This document shows, one piece after another, positions 35,020-43,800 of a stretch of DNA of 64,000 nt. The DNA is from SVQP01 sp045594705 (lineage in GTDB: Bacteria; Bacillota; Clostridia; Oscillospirales; CAG-272), in assembly GCA_045594705.1 (NCBI GenBank), contig JAZNZB010000038.1:39777-103776 (forward strand). Reading direction: 5' to 3'. The position numbers and the translations under genes are program-made. The notes below the pieces were generated by a model. It worked only from the letters and a program-made list of their open reading frames with translations. It had not been told where the DNA came from and did no database searches. Numbering within the stretch: the first letter of the stretch is position 1; every line of letters begins with the position of its first letter.

Positions 35020-35901
35020 TCAATAGTTTCTTTTTGCAAGAAATTCTGCCAAAGTCACCAAGCTTTGACTGTTTTCCAAGGTCCCGATCGCCGAAACGGC
35101 ATCCTCCGTCAGCTGCTTGGCATATGCGCGCGCGCCATCCACGTCGTAAAAGCGCATAAACGTGGTCTTGCCGTCCTTTTGGTCACTGCCCACGCTCTTG
35201 CCGAGTGCCTCTGCGCTCTGCGTGCAATCCAGGATATCGTCAATGACCTGAAAAGCAAGCCCGATGCTGCGTGCATACGTCACGAGTGCTTCAGTCCTTG
35301 CGTCGTCCGAAGCAAGCTCGGCTGCATGACAGCCGAGTCTGACGGCAGCCTCGATCAGAGCACCCGTTTTGCCGCGATGCAGCTCGAGCAGCTCCTCTTC
35401 TGTCAAAACGTTTTTCTCACCGAACATATCAATGACCTGCCCCTTGACCATACCAAAGCTGCCCGCACCGCACGAGAGCGCAAGTGCTGCATCCGCGCGG
35501 CTTTGTGCCGATGCGTACGGGCAGGACAGGATCACGCCAAAGGCGTCGGTCAGAAGTCCGTCGCCCGCCAGGGTGGCAATATCCTCGCCAAACACCTTGT
35601 GATTGGTGGGTCTGCCTCGACGCAGATCGTCATCGTCCATACAAGGCAGATCATCGTGGATGAGCGAATAAGTATGCACCATTTCCACGGCGGCTGCATA
35701 ATCCAGCGCAACTCTTTGGTCACCGCCAAGCATGCGGCAGGTCTCAAGCACCAGTACGGGGCGAATACGCTTGCCCCCTGCAAGCAGGCTGTATTTCTGG
35801 GCGTCGTACAGCACCTTGGTCGTACGGCTACCCTCGGGATATATCTGTGCAAGACGCTCACCGACAAGGGCTGCGTCTTGCTCTATGAATGCAGGAATCA
35901 T
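35020..35901 (-). CDS. ispA: Polyprenyl (farnesyl/geranyl) diphosphate synthase
   Basis: This 293-residue trans-prenyltransferase has the first Asp-rich motif DDLPCMDDDDLRRGRPTNH and the second in FQVIDDILDCT, plus GGKRIRPVLVLETCRMLGGD. It condenses isopentenyl diphosphate with allylic diphosphates to make farnesyl diphosphate. It lies 12 bases after xseB, the usual Firmicutes order. Confidence 0.95.
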   Translation of the reverse strand: MIPAFIEQDAALVGERLAQIYPEGSRTTKVLYDAQKYSLLAGGKRIRPVLVLETCRMLGGDQRVALDYAAAVEMVHTYSLIHDDLPCMDDDDLRRGRPTNHKVFGEDIATLAGDGLLTDAFGVILSCPYASAQSRADAALALSCGAGSFGMVKGQVIDMFGEKNVLTEEELLELHRGKTGALIEAAVRLGCHAAELASDDARTEALVTYARSIGLAFQVIDDILDCTQSAEALGKSVGSDQKDGKTTFMRFYDVDGARAYAKQLTEDAVSAIGTLENSQSLVTLAEFLAKRNY

Positions 35902-35913
35902 ATCGAATCTCCT

Positions 35914-36153
35914 TTAAGCGTCTGTATCTTCAGTGATAAAATCGACGGCAACGATCTCGCCCTGCGCGTTCTGCTGCAGGATCTTGATCTTTCTCTCCGC
36001 CTCGTCAAGCTCGGCGGACAAGCGGCGCACGATGGCAACGCCCTCCTCATACATTTTCAAAGACTCCTCCAGAGGAATTTTATCGCTTTCCATGGCACGG
36101 ATGATCTGTTCCAGTCTCGCCAGTGCCTGCTCATAACTCAATTTCTGTTCCAT
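35914..36153 (-). CDS. xseB: Exodeoxyribonuclease VII small subunit
   Basis: This 79-residue protein has the typical LSYEQALARLEQIIRAMESD then IPLEESLKMYEEGVAIVRRL. It is the small helical subunit of ExoVII. It overlaps xseA by 16 bases. Confidence 0.95.
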   Translation of the reverse strand: MEQKLSYEQALARLEQIIRAMESDKIPLEESLKMYEEGVAIVRRLSAELDEAERKIKILQQNAQGEIVAVDFITEDTDA

Positions 36154-37370
36154 AATTGCTCCTTCTTGACAGAATCCACGGTGGCATCCACCGCTCCGTC
36201 CGCAAATCTGACCGTAATTCTTTCGCCCGCGTCAAAGGCAGCAGCACTTGTACTTACCTCGCCATCCGCATTTTGCGCCACGGCGTAGCCTCTTTGCAGC
36301 ACTGCCAGCGGGCTGAGTGCCTCCAGCTTGCCAACCGAGGCCGCAAGCCCCTGCCGTTTGCGATCCAGCAGCATCTGTCCCGCCGTATGCATGCGCACCG
36401 AAAGCTCGTCTAAGCGCATCTGCTTTTCTGCCGTGACGGCAGCGGGAGAGCGCATGGCGCGCGAGGAGGCCAGCACGCGAAGCTGATCCCTCTTGGCTGC
36501 AATATCCGCGCGCAAAAGCGCGCCGATCTTATTAAGCCTTGCGTCAAGCTCTGCTTTGAGCGCAAAGCGATCCGGGAAGACCAGCTCTGCTGCGGCACTC
36601 GGCGTAGGCGCGCGCAGATCTGCCACAAAATCACAGATGGTAAAATCTGTCTCGTGTCCGACCGCGGAAATGACCGGAATGGCCGAGGCTGCGATCTCTC
36701 TTGCAAGCCGCTCGTCGTTGAACGCCCACAGGTCCTCGATCGAGCCGCCGCCGCGTCCGATGATGATGACGTCCACGTTCCCCGCACGGTTAAAATAACG
36801 GATACCGCCCGCCAGATATGCGGCAGCCTGCTCGCCCTGCACCAGCGACGGGAAGATGAGCAGCTCGCCCTGCGGGTATCTTCTGCCCGTGATATTGATG
36901 ATATCGCGGATGGCCGCGCCCGTGGGAGAGGTAATGACACCCACACGCCGCGGCAAGCTTGGGATGGGCTTTTTGCGGCTTTGGTCGAAAAGCCCCTCGG
37001 CGGCAAGGCGCGCCTTGCATTGCTCAAAGGCAAGGTACAGGCTGCCAAGTCCGTCCGCCTCCATCAGATCGGCGTAAAACTGGTACTGACCGCCCGCCAC
37101 GTAAGCCGAGACTCTGCCGTGCAGCAGCACCTTCATGCCGTCGCGCGGCTCAAACTTCAGTCTTGCTGCATTGGAACGGAACATGACCACGCGCAAGGTC
37201 GCGCCCGCGTCCTTGACCGAGAAGTACATGTGCCCCGTTCTGTATTGATTGGTGAAATTCGAGATCTCACCCTTGATCCATATATCCGAGAGTACTGCGT
37301 TGCCGTCCAGCAGCATTCGCACGTATTCGTTGAGCTGTGTCACGGAAAAATACTGCCTGACGTCTTGCAT
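36138..37370 (-). CDS. xseA: Exodeoxyribonuclease VII large subunit
   Basis: This 410-residue protein has the N-terminal OB fold (IKGEISNFTNQYRTGHMYFS, VKDAGATLRVVMFR) and catalytic-domain motifs VGVITSPTGAAIRDIINITG and IIGRGGGSIEDLWAFNDERL. With XseB it degrades single-stranded DNA. It starts 2 bases after the TsaD-like gene. Confidence 0.96.
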   Translation of the reverse strand: MQDVRQYFSVTQLNEYVRMLLDGNAVLSDIWIKGEISNFTNQYRTGHMYFSVKDAGATLRVVMFRSNAARLKFEPRDGMKVLLHGRVSAYVAGGQYQFYADLMEADGLGSLYLAFEQCKARLAAEGLFDQSRKKPIPSLPRRVGVITSPTGAAIRDIINITGRRYPQGELLIFPSLVQGEQAAAYLAGGIRYFNRAGNVDVIIIGRGGGSIEDLWAFNDERLAREIAASAIPVISAVGHETDFTICDFVADLRAPTPSAAAELVFPDRFALKAELDARLNKIGALLRADIAAKRDQLRVLASSRAMRSPAAVTAEKQMRLDELSVRMHTAGQMLLDRKRQGLAASVGKLEALSPLAVLQRGYAVAQNADGEVSTSAAAFDAGERITVRFADGAVDATVDSVKKEQLWNRN

Positions 37371-37372
37371 GT

Positions 37373-38335
37373 TTACTCCCCTTTCAAAAATTGATTACGG
37401 CACAAAAGGCTTGTGCCTGCGGCGTTGTCCGCAGAGAATGCGGGTGCGCCGAAATAGGCGTGGAACTTGCGCTCCAATCGCTCGCGGATGCGGCAGTTGC
37501 TCATAACGCCGCCTGCGTACAGTACGGGCATTCTGCCATATTCGGTCAAAATGTTCTCGGTCATCTTAGAGAGCGTTTCCGCCACGAAATCCAGGGTATA
37601 CGCGCTGACAAGCTCCTTGTTGCCCGTCATGTTGTACAGCTTGAGAGCCAGATTTTCAAGCCCGGACAGATTGCACACGCTGCCCTTGACCGACACGCGC
37701 GGCTTGGGGATCTTGCCCGTGGCGTTTGCTGCCAGCAGCTCAATGGCTCTGCCGCATGGGAACGAAAGCCCCATGGCAACGCCGATGCGGTCAATGGCCT
37801 GCCCTGCGTTGAGGTCGGCCGTCTCGCCCACCAGCGTGACCTTGCCGATGCTGCCATGCTCGGGCGTGACCAGCACCGCCTCGGTGGTGCCGCCCGACAC
37901 GTGGAACGCAACGAACGGTCCTTGCATCAGCTTTTCCATCTGTCCCGAAGCATACGCTGCCGCCATAATATGGCCGTTCTGATGCGAAAACGCGTAAAGC
38001 GGCACGCCAAGTGCAGCCGCAAAGGAGGTTGCAGCCGTCTTGCCTGCCAAAAAGCAAGGCATATAAGAGCCCTCGGCATCACGCGGATAGGCGGAATAGC
38101 CCACTGCAGCCACGGTATAATCGGCCGTGACGGCACGCAGCACCTCGCAAACATCGGGCAGATTTTTCAGGTGCGCAAACACCGCATCACTCTGTCTGAG
38201 TCCGCAAGCACCCGCTTCTACGGGTAAAGGGCTTTTGATATTGGCAATCACCTTTCCGTCCTCGGTGCAAACTGCTGCCGAGGTGGTATAGTTGCTGGTA
38301 TCAAAGCCAACGAAGCATACGGGTTTATTCTGCAT
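37373..38335 (-). CDS. TsaD/Kae1-like ASKHA-fold protein (paralogue)
   Basis: This 320-residue protein has the Kae1/TsaD fold: VGFDTSNYTTSAAV at the N-terminus, the metal-site-like SHQNGHIMAA (HxxxH with Asn replacing the usual Glu), AFHVSGGTTEAVLV, and ADNAAGTSLL near the C-terminus. True TsaD makes the t6A tRNA modification; this looks like the divergent paralogue found in Clostridia next to nusB or xseA, often annotated O-sialoglycoprotein endopeptidase. Its role is unknown. The start at 38335 lies inside the nusB gene (11-base overlap). Confidence 0.82.
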   Translation of the reverse strand: MQNKPVCFVGFDTSNYTTSAAVCTEDGKVIANIKSPLPVEAGACGLRQSDAVFAHLKNLPDVCEVLRAVTADYTVAAVGYSAYPRDAEGSYMPCFLAGKTAATSFAAALGVPLYAFSHQNGHIMAAAYASGQMEKLMQGPFVAFHVSGGTTEAVLVTPEHGSIGKVTLVGETADLNAGQAIDRIGVAMGLSFPCGRAIELLAANATGKIPKPRVSVKGSVCNLSGLENLALKLYNMTGNKELVSAYTLDFVAETLSKMTENILTEYGRMPVLYAGGVMSNCRIRERLERKFHAYFGAPAFSADNAAGTSLLCRNQFLKGE

Positions 38336-38744
38336 GTGCATCCAGCTCGTTCTTAATACCGTTGAGTACGCCGTTGACAAAGCCGCGTACCTTTTCGTCG
38401 TCATACTTCTTGGTCAGCTCGATCGCCTCGTTGATGGCAACCGCGCAGGGTACGTCCTTGACGTACGCCATTTCATACGTGCAAAGACGAATGACAGCGC
38501 GGGAGACGCGGGTCAGGCGGGAGACCTTCCAGCCGTTGGAGTGACGCTCGATGGTGGCGTCGATCTCGTCCAGCTTTTCGCAAACGCCGAAAAAGGCGTC
38601 CTTGATATAAGCTCCCTCGGGCTCGCCATTCTGCTCACACCAGGTCGCATAGACCTCTTCGGGGGTCTCGTCTCTTCTGAAATCACTTTCAAAAAGCAGT
38701 CCAAATACTGCCTCTCTTTGCATTTTTCTACTCATTTGTGCCAT
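38325..38744 (-). CDS. nusB: Transcription antitermination factor NusB
   Basis: This 139-residue helical protein has the NusB signatures: SRKMQREAVFGLLFESDFR, VSRAVIRLCTYEMAYVKDVP and AINEAIELTKKYDDEKVRGF followed by VNGVLNGI. It binds boxA RNA with NusE. AAAGGAAACAGCT precedes the ATG at 38744. It is the first gene of the ten-gene operon ending in recN. Confidence 0.96.
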   Translation of the reverse strand: MAQMSRKMQREAVFGLLFESDFRRDETPEEVYATWCEQNGEPEGAYIKDAFFGVCEKLDEIDATIERHSNGWKVSRLTRVSRAVIRLCTYEMAYVKDVPCAVAINEAIELTKKYDDEKVRGFVNGVLNGIKNELDAHAE

Positions 38745-38797
38745 AGCTGTTTCCTTTCGCACGAATTTGGGCATATATAGTCATTATATAATATTTT

Positions 38798-38826
38798 ATT
38801 ATACACAATACCGCGCAAAAAGTCAA
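38798..38826 (-). promoter_or_regulatory. Sigma-A promoter of the nusB-recN operon
   Basis: On the minus strand TTGACT (38826-38821), 17 bases, TATAAT (38803-38798), about 55 bases before nusB. Confidence 0.85.
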
Positions 38827-38890
38827 CACAAAAATGCATAAATGTTTGCATAAAGTGAATATTTCCATCCGAGCACAAAAGAAAAAAGAT

Positions 38891-38912
38891 CCCCGCGGCT
38901 AATGCCGCGGGG
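38891..38912 (-). terminator. Terminator of the lipoprotein gene 38922-39902
   Basis: CCCCGCGGC and GCCGCGGGG form a 9-bp GC stem with a 4-base loop; on the minus strand ATCTTTTTTC follows. Confidence 0.9.
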
Positions 38913-38921
38913 AATGTGAAA

Positions 38922-39902
38922 CTACTCTGCTCTCACTGTGGGTTCTGTAATGGGAATCATAAACCATGCGCCGTCGCTGACTGTATTACCGTCTTTTGTT
39001 GTGATCTTGGCCTGAACGCTGCAATCCAGAGCAAGGCTTCCGTCTTCCAATCGGACAAGCTGATCTATTTCAGCCTCATAGGTCCAAGTGCAGCCTTCCT
39101 CCTCTAACTCTCGATATATGCTATTCGCCTCTTCCTCCAACACTCGATAGACGCTTTTCATAAATTCCTCCGGAATGGGCTTAACGTTTTTCATATCACC
39201 CAGATTATTGTGGCTATACGAAAATACTGTTCCCGCGTCATCAACTGCAATCACCATGTGATCGCATGTTTTCAGTTCTCCGATGTACCTGTAAAACCAA
39301 AAAAAGCTGATTCCAACCCCTATTTCGGGATCCCATTTGTAATTTTGAGGATCTTCCACATGCTTTGACAAAAAATCGTAAGCAATTTCGTATCTTTGCT
39401 CTTCCGTATACGATACCTCACCGTTTTCACTGTAGTGAGGAAAAAACGAAAACTCAATGCATTTTCCGGTTTTTGCATCAATGACAAGTTCGGATGGTTT
39501 GCCATTATACACACCATCATACCAGTGTTTTCCATCGTTATACAGCCATCCATCGGTTGAATATGCATACACGTATTCGTATTCAATGTCATTGACGGTG
39601 TATTTGACGATCTTCTCTGCTCGGTCATCCTGATAATTCTTCGTATTCAGCGAAATATCTTCTGAATGATTTGGATCTAAAGATGATTCCGATGAATCAT
39701 ATTGTAATCCATTAAGTTTTTTTAAAAAAGCACCGTCAACGATCATGTCTTCCGTGTTATCAGCATCATTATCCGATACAAATTCCGTATGTAAGGATCC
39801 TTCCTCATATTGCGAACGATCCGGTACATTTAACTCTTGACACGCTGCAAGAGAAATAACCATAACGAATATCATTAAAAATAAATAAAATGTTTTTCTC
39901 AT
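38922..39902 (-). CDS. Lipoprotein of unknown function
   Basis: This 326-residue protein has a lipoprotein signal (RKTFYLFLMIFVMVISLAAC, lipid Cys 21) and a Ser/Asp-rich linker. The folded part (about 85-320) has two PepSY-like halves: SELVIDAKTGKCIEFSFFPH and EEQRYEIAYDFLSKHV, then DHMVIAVDDAGTVFSYSH. This recalls YcdB/PepSY proteins, but no family is certain. AGGAGGTTTCT precedes the ATG, which overlaps the upstream stop by ATGA. It shares the promoter at 40548-40576. Confidence 0.78.
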   Translation of the reverse strand: MRKTFYLFLMIFVMVISLAACQELNVPDRSQYEEGSLHTEFVSDNDADNTEDMIVDGAFLKKLNGLQYDSSESSLDPNHSEDISLNTKNYQDDRAEKIVKYTVNDIEYEYVYAYSTDGWLYNDGKHWYDGVYNGKPSELVIDAKTGKCIEFSFFPHYSENGEVSYTEEQRYEIAYDFLSKHVEDPQNYKWDPEIGVGISFFWFYRYIGELKTCDHMVIAVDDAGTVFSYSHNNLGDMKNVKPIPEEFMKSVYRVLEEEANSIYRELEEEGCTWTYEAEIDQLVRLEDGSLALDCSVQAKITTKDGNTVSDGAWFMIPITEPTVRAE

Positions 39903-40543
39903 AGAAACCTCCTGACATTAAGATGATTAATATTCGGGGTAAATCCATAAACCAATCTCCTTGCGAAGGTGTTGGGAACCCGACAACAACATTTTGTATT
40001 AAAATTCAGCAAGCTAACATTTGCCACACCCGTACTTGCATTAACGGATCCGGCCTTTACTCGAGTTGATACTGTGTTCCCGGATAAATCAACAGGATAT
40101 ATAGTAAAATATGCCATATTTTTTTCTGGCTTCCACGTATAGCTCAAGAAAAACTCTTGCGCATTAGGAATGCTTTTCTCACTCTGTTGACAAACATTTG
40201 TCCCATGCGCAGTCGAACCATTCGGTATTGTCAAATAATTTTTGGATGACTTGTTTTTGAAGCCTATGTATCCCTCATGAAGCAAAATGCCAATATAGGG
40301 TTCAATATTTTCCCAATTATCGATTGCAGCAACCTCGGGCTCTTGCAAATTAATTGGTTGCAGTGGGTCAAGTTCAACTGCTGCAAATTCATCCTGTTCG
40401 CTCGAAGTCACGCTTTCTACGGACTCCGAGCCAGTGTCTTGTGAGGCCGCGGGCGTTTCGGTCTGTTCGGTTTGTTGTTCACCCGCATATACGGACAACA
40501 AGGAAAGCACAAGCAAAAGTGCCAGTGCCCGACCTATGGCCAA
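39899..40543 (-). pseudogene. Ricin-B-like secreted protein, probably truncated at both ends
   Basis: The frame contains a signal-peptide-like stretch (ALALLLVLSLLSVYAG), an acidic linker and one lectin-like repeat (GYIGFKNKSSKNYLTIPNGS, then FFLSYTWKPEKNMAYFTIYP). This resembles RICIN_14 domains of Clostridia. Two things suggest decay. First, no ATG precedes the domain in frame; a consensus promoter lies inside the open frame (40548-40576), so the transcript starts about where an in-frame TTG (40541-40543) would be. Second, after SLLNFNTK the frame turns into CCCRVPNTFARRL, unlike the family, while another frame reads VVVGFPTPSQGDWF. A single short active protein from the TTG cannot be excluded. 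Confidence 0.5.
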
Positions 40544-40547
40544 GAAT

Positions 40548-40576
40548 ATTATACCATATATTCTATGGCTTGTCAA
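40548..40576 (-). promoter_or_regulatory. Consensus sigma-A promoter inside an open frame
   Basis: On the minus strand TTGACA (40576-40571), 17 bases, TATAAT (40553-40548): a perfect match. It should drive the ricin-like remnant and the lipoprotein at 38922-39902. Confidence 0.85.
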
Positions 40577-40769
40577 CTTTATTTGTGCATTATGTACACT
40601 GCATGCAGGTATTGATTCTCCTTCACTATACAAATGTCGAAAAACACTATATGATTACATTTATTACAAAAGATAATTGTAAATGATTTGTAAACAAGTG
40701 GTTCTTTTCACACTTTACCGACCGGTTGACCGTCCCTGTAAAGGTTTCGTAAAAATTTCGCACGCGGGC

Positions 40770-40798
40770 TTGCATTTTTCGCGCGAATATGGTAAAGT
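40770..40798 (+). promoter_or_regulatory. Probable sigma-A promoter
   Basis: TTGCAT (40770-40775), 17 bases, TAAAGT (40793-40798), about 33 bases before the ATG at 40832. The stretch from 40577 to 40770 shows no other feature. Confidence 0.55.
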
Positions 40799-40831
40799 AT
40801 ATATATCTGTACTATGAAAGGTTCTCCCCGC

Positions 40832-41278
40832 ATGAAATTCAAGTCCTTGATCAAAGCTTTTTTGATACATACCTGTATTTATACAACCGTGGCGTTCGGG
40901 GCATCCATGATCTTCATTGCCGCATGCGGCATGACCTCGTTTGCCGTTCCCACGTATTTTCTCGTGCTTGCCTTCTGCGCGTTCTTTGCAATGGCCAACG
41001 CCGTTTTTGCTCACTCGGGTCTTTCGATCTGGTGGCGTTCGATCCTGCACGCCATCTTGACGCTGGGCGGCTTTTACTTATGCATTTATTCCAGATATGC
41101 GGATATCGGCATGAATCGTGACGCGCTGCTGCTCTTCTCTGTGCTGATGACGCTTTTGTACGGTGCTTGCATGGGTACGTTTTTGGCAGTCCGCTACGCG
41201 CGCCTGCGCAAAAAGGAGCAAAAGGCTTATCAAAGTCAATTTTCAAGTCCCAACAATAAAGATCAGAAACGGAGATGA
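40832..41278 (+). CDS. Small four-helix membrane protein (DUF3021-like)
   Basis: This 148-residue protein has four predicted membrane helices (about 10-33, 38-60, 68-88, 100-122) and a basic cytoplasmic tail (RLRKKEQKAYQSQ...KDQKRR). Size and layout resemble DUF3021 proteins, but the match is weak. The ATG at 40832 has AAAGG ten bases before it; an in-frame ATG at 40814 has no ribosome site. It is the first gene of a three-gene operon with the SGNH and DUF4358 genes. Confidence 0.7.
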   Translation: MKFKSLIKAFLIHTCIYTTVAFGASMIFIAACGMTSFAVPTYFLVLAFCAFFAMANAVFAHSGLSIWWRSILHAILTLGGFYLCIYSRYADIGMNRDALLLFSVLMTLLYGACMGTFLAVRYARLRKKEQKAYQSQFSSPNNKDQKRR

Positions 41279-41286
41279 CCCCGACC

Positions 41287-42138
41287 ATGAATCAAGATTC
41301 GATCATTAAAGTACTGCTTATCGTAATCATTGCGCTGCTCGCTGTAAATATTCTTTTGCTGACCGCTTGGGGCGTGATCGCGCTTGTCCAAGGCGTTACC
41401 ACTCCCGGTGCTCAAGGATCAGTCGGCACCCCCAACGACACAAAGGATACACAGGACGTTCCCGCCTGGCAGCCCGACCCCTCGGTCATTCTCGGACAGA
41501 GCGAGGATATGGGTGATGAATATATTGACAGCATCATTTTCCTTGGCGACTCGACCACCTATCACATGATCAACCGCGCCGTGCTCAAGGGCGGCAAACA
41601 GACCACGCAGGTGTGGTCCGGTGCTTCGGGCTGGCTGAATCTGGACGGAACCATCCACACCACCACCATCCGCTATCCCGAAACGGGCGAGGAGATCAAG
41701 ATCGCCGATGCGGTCGCACTCAAAAAGCCCGAATATCTGGTTATCACGTTGGGCATCGACTACGGTGTTGCTTACTGTGATCAGAACAAGTTCACCACCT
41801 ACTACGGCAAGCTGCTCAGCGCCATCCGCCAGGCAAGCCCCGATACCAAGATCATGCTGCAATCCATCTTCCCCGTTTCCGCTGCCTACGAGCAATCGGT
41901 CATCGACGCGGGAAATGAGAAGAACGGCATTACCAATGCAAAGATCGATACCGCCAACACCTGGGTCATGAAGCTGGCCAAGGATTACGGCTGTAAATAT
42001 CTTGACACGGCAAGCGTGCTCAAAAACGACAGCGGCGCAATGAGTGCCCTGTACGACGCAGGCGACGGCATCCACATGACTGCCGAGGCCTACAGAGCGA
42101 TTTTGCAATATATCCGCACACACGGATACACCGACTGA
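41287..42138 (+). CDS. Membrane-anchored SGNH/GDSL hydrolase-like protein
   Basis: This 283-residue protein has an N-terminal membrane anchor (IIKVLLIVIIALLAVNILLL). The ectodomain is of the SGNH type: IIFLGDSTTYHM (block I Ser in GDS), LVITLGIDYGVAYCD in the block III position (Gly, with Asp where Asn is usual) and GDGIHMTAEAYRAI (catalytic Asp-x-x-His). It could deacylate cell-wall glycans. An ATG at 41275 overlaps the upstream stop (ATGA) with GGAG directly against it; the ATG at 41287 is better spaced. It is followed by the DUF4358 lipoprotein, a common pairing in Clostridia. Confidence 0.85.
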   Translation: MNQDSIIKVLLIVIIALLAVNILLLTAWGVIALVQGVTTPGAQGSVGTPNDTKDTQDVPAWQPDPSVILGQSEDMGDEYIDSIIFLGDSTTYHMINRAVLKGGKQTTQVWSGASGWLNLDGTIHTTTIRYPETGEEIKIADAVALKKPEYLVITLGIDYGVAYCDQNKFTTYYGKLLSAIRQASPDTKIMLQSIFPVSAAYEQSVIDAGNEKNGITNAKIDTANTWVMKLAKDYGCKYLDTASVLKNDSGAMSALYDAGDGIHMTAEAYRAILQYIRTHGYTD

Positions 42139-42155
42139 TCAAAGGAGATAAGGAT

Positions 42156-42653
42156 ATGAAAAAACTGACTATGATCGCAGCTTTGCTGCTTTGCTTTGCT
42201 TGTATGATAAGCGCATGCTCCTCCGTCAGGGATGACGTTGCTGTCAAGGATATTTCCACTGCTGTTCTTGGCAAGGTCAGCACGCAGGGCGGCTTTACCG
42301 CAGCGGACACCGACTACGTTTCTCTCGAATTTGCGCAGCCCGGTGTGATCGATTCCAATGTTTCCGAATGGATCATCTGCGCATCCACCTCTTCGCAGAC
42401 AGTAGATGAATTCGGGATTTTCCACGTCAAGCAGGGCGGCGACGTAAGTGCGGTCAAGAACGAGGTACAGGCTTACGTGCAGTCCATGCAGGTCAAGTTG
42501 GAGGTTTATCTTGACATGTACGATCCTGCCGAAAAGACCAAGCTGGAAAATGCACAGGTCACGGTATTCGGCAATTACGTGGTCTACACCATGCTCAGCG
42601 ACGCGGACACCACCGCATGCACCTCGGCAATCTCGGACGCTCTGAGCGAATAA
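42156..42653 (+). CDS. DUF4358 lipoprotein
   Basis: This 165-residue protein has a lipoprotein signal (KLTMIAALLLCFACMISAC) and the DUF4358 domain: WIICASTSSQTVDEFGIFHV, then KNEVQAYVQSMQVKLEVYLD and YDPAEKTKLENAQVTVFGNY. The function is unknown; the family is often beside SGNH or MBOAT genes, which suggests cell-surface acylation or deacylation. AAAGGAGATAAGGAT precedes the ATG. Confidence 0.88.
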   Translation: MKKLTMIAALLLCFACMISACSSVRDDVAVKDISTAVLGKVSTQGGFTAADTDYVSLEFAQPGVIDSNVSEWIICASTSSQTVDEFGIFHVKQGGDVSAVKNEVQAYVQSMQVKLEVYLDMYDPAEKTKLENAQVTVFGNYVVYTMLSDADTTACTSAISDALSE

Positions 42654-42683
42654 TCTTCGGCTATAACAAAGCACGTTATAACA

Positions 42684-42711
42684 AAAAGCCCTTGCAGCTG
42701 CAAGGGCTTTT
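42684..42711. terminator. Bidirectional terminator between the DUF4358 gene and ispE
   Basis: AAAAGCCCTTGCAG pairs perfectly with CTGCAAGGGCTTTT (14-bp stem, essentially no loop); T-runs lie on both strands between two convergent genes. Confidence 0.85.
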
Positions 42712-42724
42712 CTCTATGCTTCAT

Positions 42725-43591
42725 TCAGTTCACCGGTCTGCAAACGTGTGCGACGATCCCCTCCCTGTTGATCTGCTTGCACACCTGCTTTGCCGTGCTT
42801 TCGCTCTCAAAAATTCCCACGATGCTGGGTCCGCTTCCGCTCATCATAGCCGCGATCGCACCGCCGTGCTCCATTTCTTGCTTGAGTACACTTGCCACCC
42901 CGTGCACAGGAAGCACCACTGATTCAAACACGTTATACATGGCATCACTCATGCCCTTCAGGTCTTTCTTTTGCATCGCGTCAAGGATACGTGCAAGCCT
43001 ATGCTCGCTCTGCGCGGCTTGCTGCGCAAAATCTCCGTACTGCTCATCCAGTGCGCGATATGCCCAAGGTGTGCTCACACCCTGTCCGCCGCGCGCAATG
43101 ACCAGATAGCAATCGGGCATGGGAACGCAGCTCTGCAGCCGTTCACCGATGCCGCGAGTGATCTGCGTTCCGCCCACAAGGCAAAACGGCACATCCGCGC
43201 CAAGGCGCGCACCCAGCGCAAGCAGCTCCTGCTCGGAATATTTGGCAAACTGCATATTCAGCCCGCGCAAAACAGCCGCGCAATCCGCACTGCCGCCGGC
43301 AAGTCCCGCCTCGGCAGGAATGCGCTTTTGTACGTCAAGCGTCACGTGACACGGGATATCACCGCCGAAATACAAGGCAGCCGCGCGATAGGCAAGATTT
43401 CGCTCATCACACGGCAATCCTCCGTCACAGTGCAGTGTGATCCCGACGGGCAAGGCATCCGTGCAGGCAATTCTGACCGTATCATAAAGATCCACTGCTT
43501 GCATGATGCTGACGATATCATGATAACCGTCACTGCGCTTGGCAGTCACGTCCAGATACAGATTGATTTTCGCATAAGCACGCAATTCCAT
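42725..43591 (-). CDS. ispE: 4-(cytidine 5'-diphospho)-2-C-methyl-D-erythritol kinase
   Basis: This 288-residue GHMP kinase of the MEP isoprenoid pathway has YAKINLYLDVTAKRSDGYHD, the ATP loop PAEAGLAGGSADCAAVLRG, GADVPFCLVGGTQITRGIGE and the C-terminal MMSGSGPSIVGIF. AAGGAGACTGACCGA precedes the ATG at 43591; a longer reading to 43672 would enter the promoter region. It shows that the cell uses the MEP route, though dxs is not in this window. Confidence 0.96.
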   Translation of the reverse strand: MELRAYAKINLYLDVTAKRSDGYHDIVSIMQAVDLYDTVRIACTDALPVGITLHCDGGLPCDERNLAYRAAALYFGGDIPCHVTLDVQKRIPAEAGLAGGSADCAAVLRGLNMQFAKYSEQELLALGARLGADVPFCLVGGTQITRGIGERLQSCVPMPDCYLVIARGGQGVSTPWAYRALDEQYGDFAQQAAQSEHRLARILDAMQKKDLKGMSDAMYNVFESVVLPVHGVASVLKQEMEHGGAIAAMMSGSGPSIVGIFESESTAKQVCKQINREGIVAHVCRPVN

Positions 43592-43717
43592 TCGGTCAGT
43601 CTCCTTGCTTTGTCCGTTTTTTTGATTATACCATACCTCGATGCATTTGGCAAGGGCGAAATCTGTGCGCAAGGCAAAAAAATTCGCGCACGCGCGCGTA
43701 AAACTTTAGTCCGGCTC

Positions 43718-43746
43718 TTGACGCGCGCGCGGAATTGTTATATAAT
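43718..43746 (+). promoter_or_regulatory. Sigma-A promoter of the AI-2E/htpG/pgcA operon
   Basis: TTGACG (43718-43723), 17 bases rich in CG repeats, TATAAT (43741-43746), 55 bases before the ATG at 43801. Confidence 0.85.
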
Positions 43747-43800
43747 TTAATGTGCGGGATTATTTTTTCGCATACAGACCGAGATCAAGGAGACCTTTTT

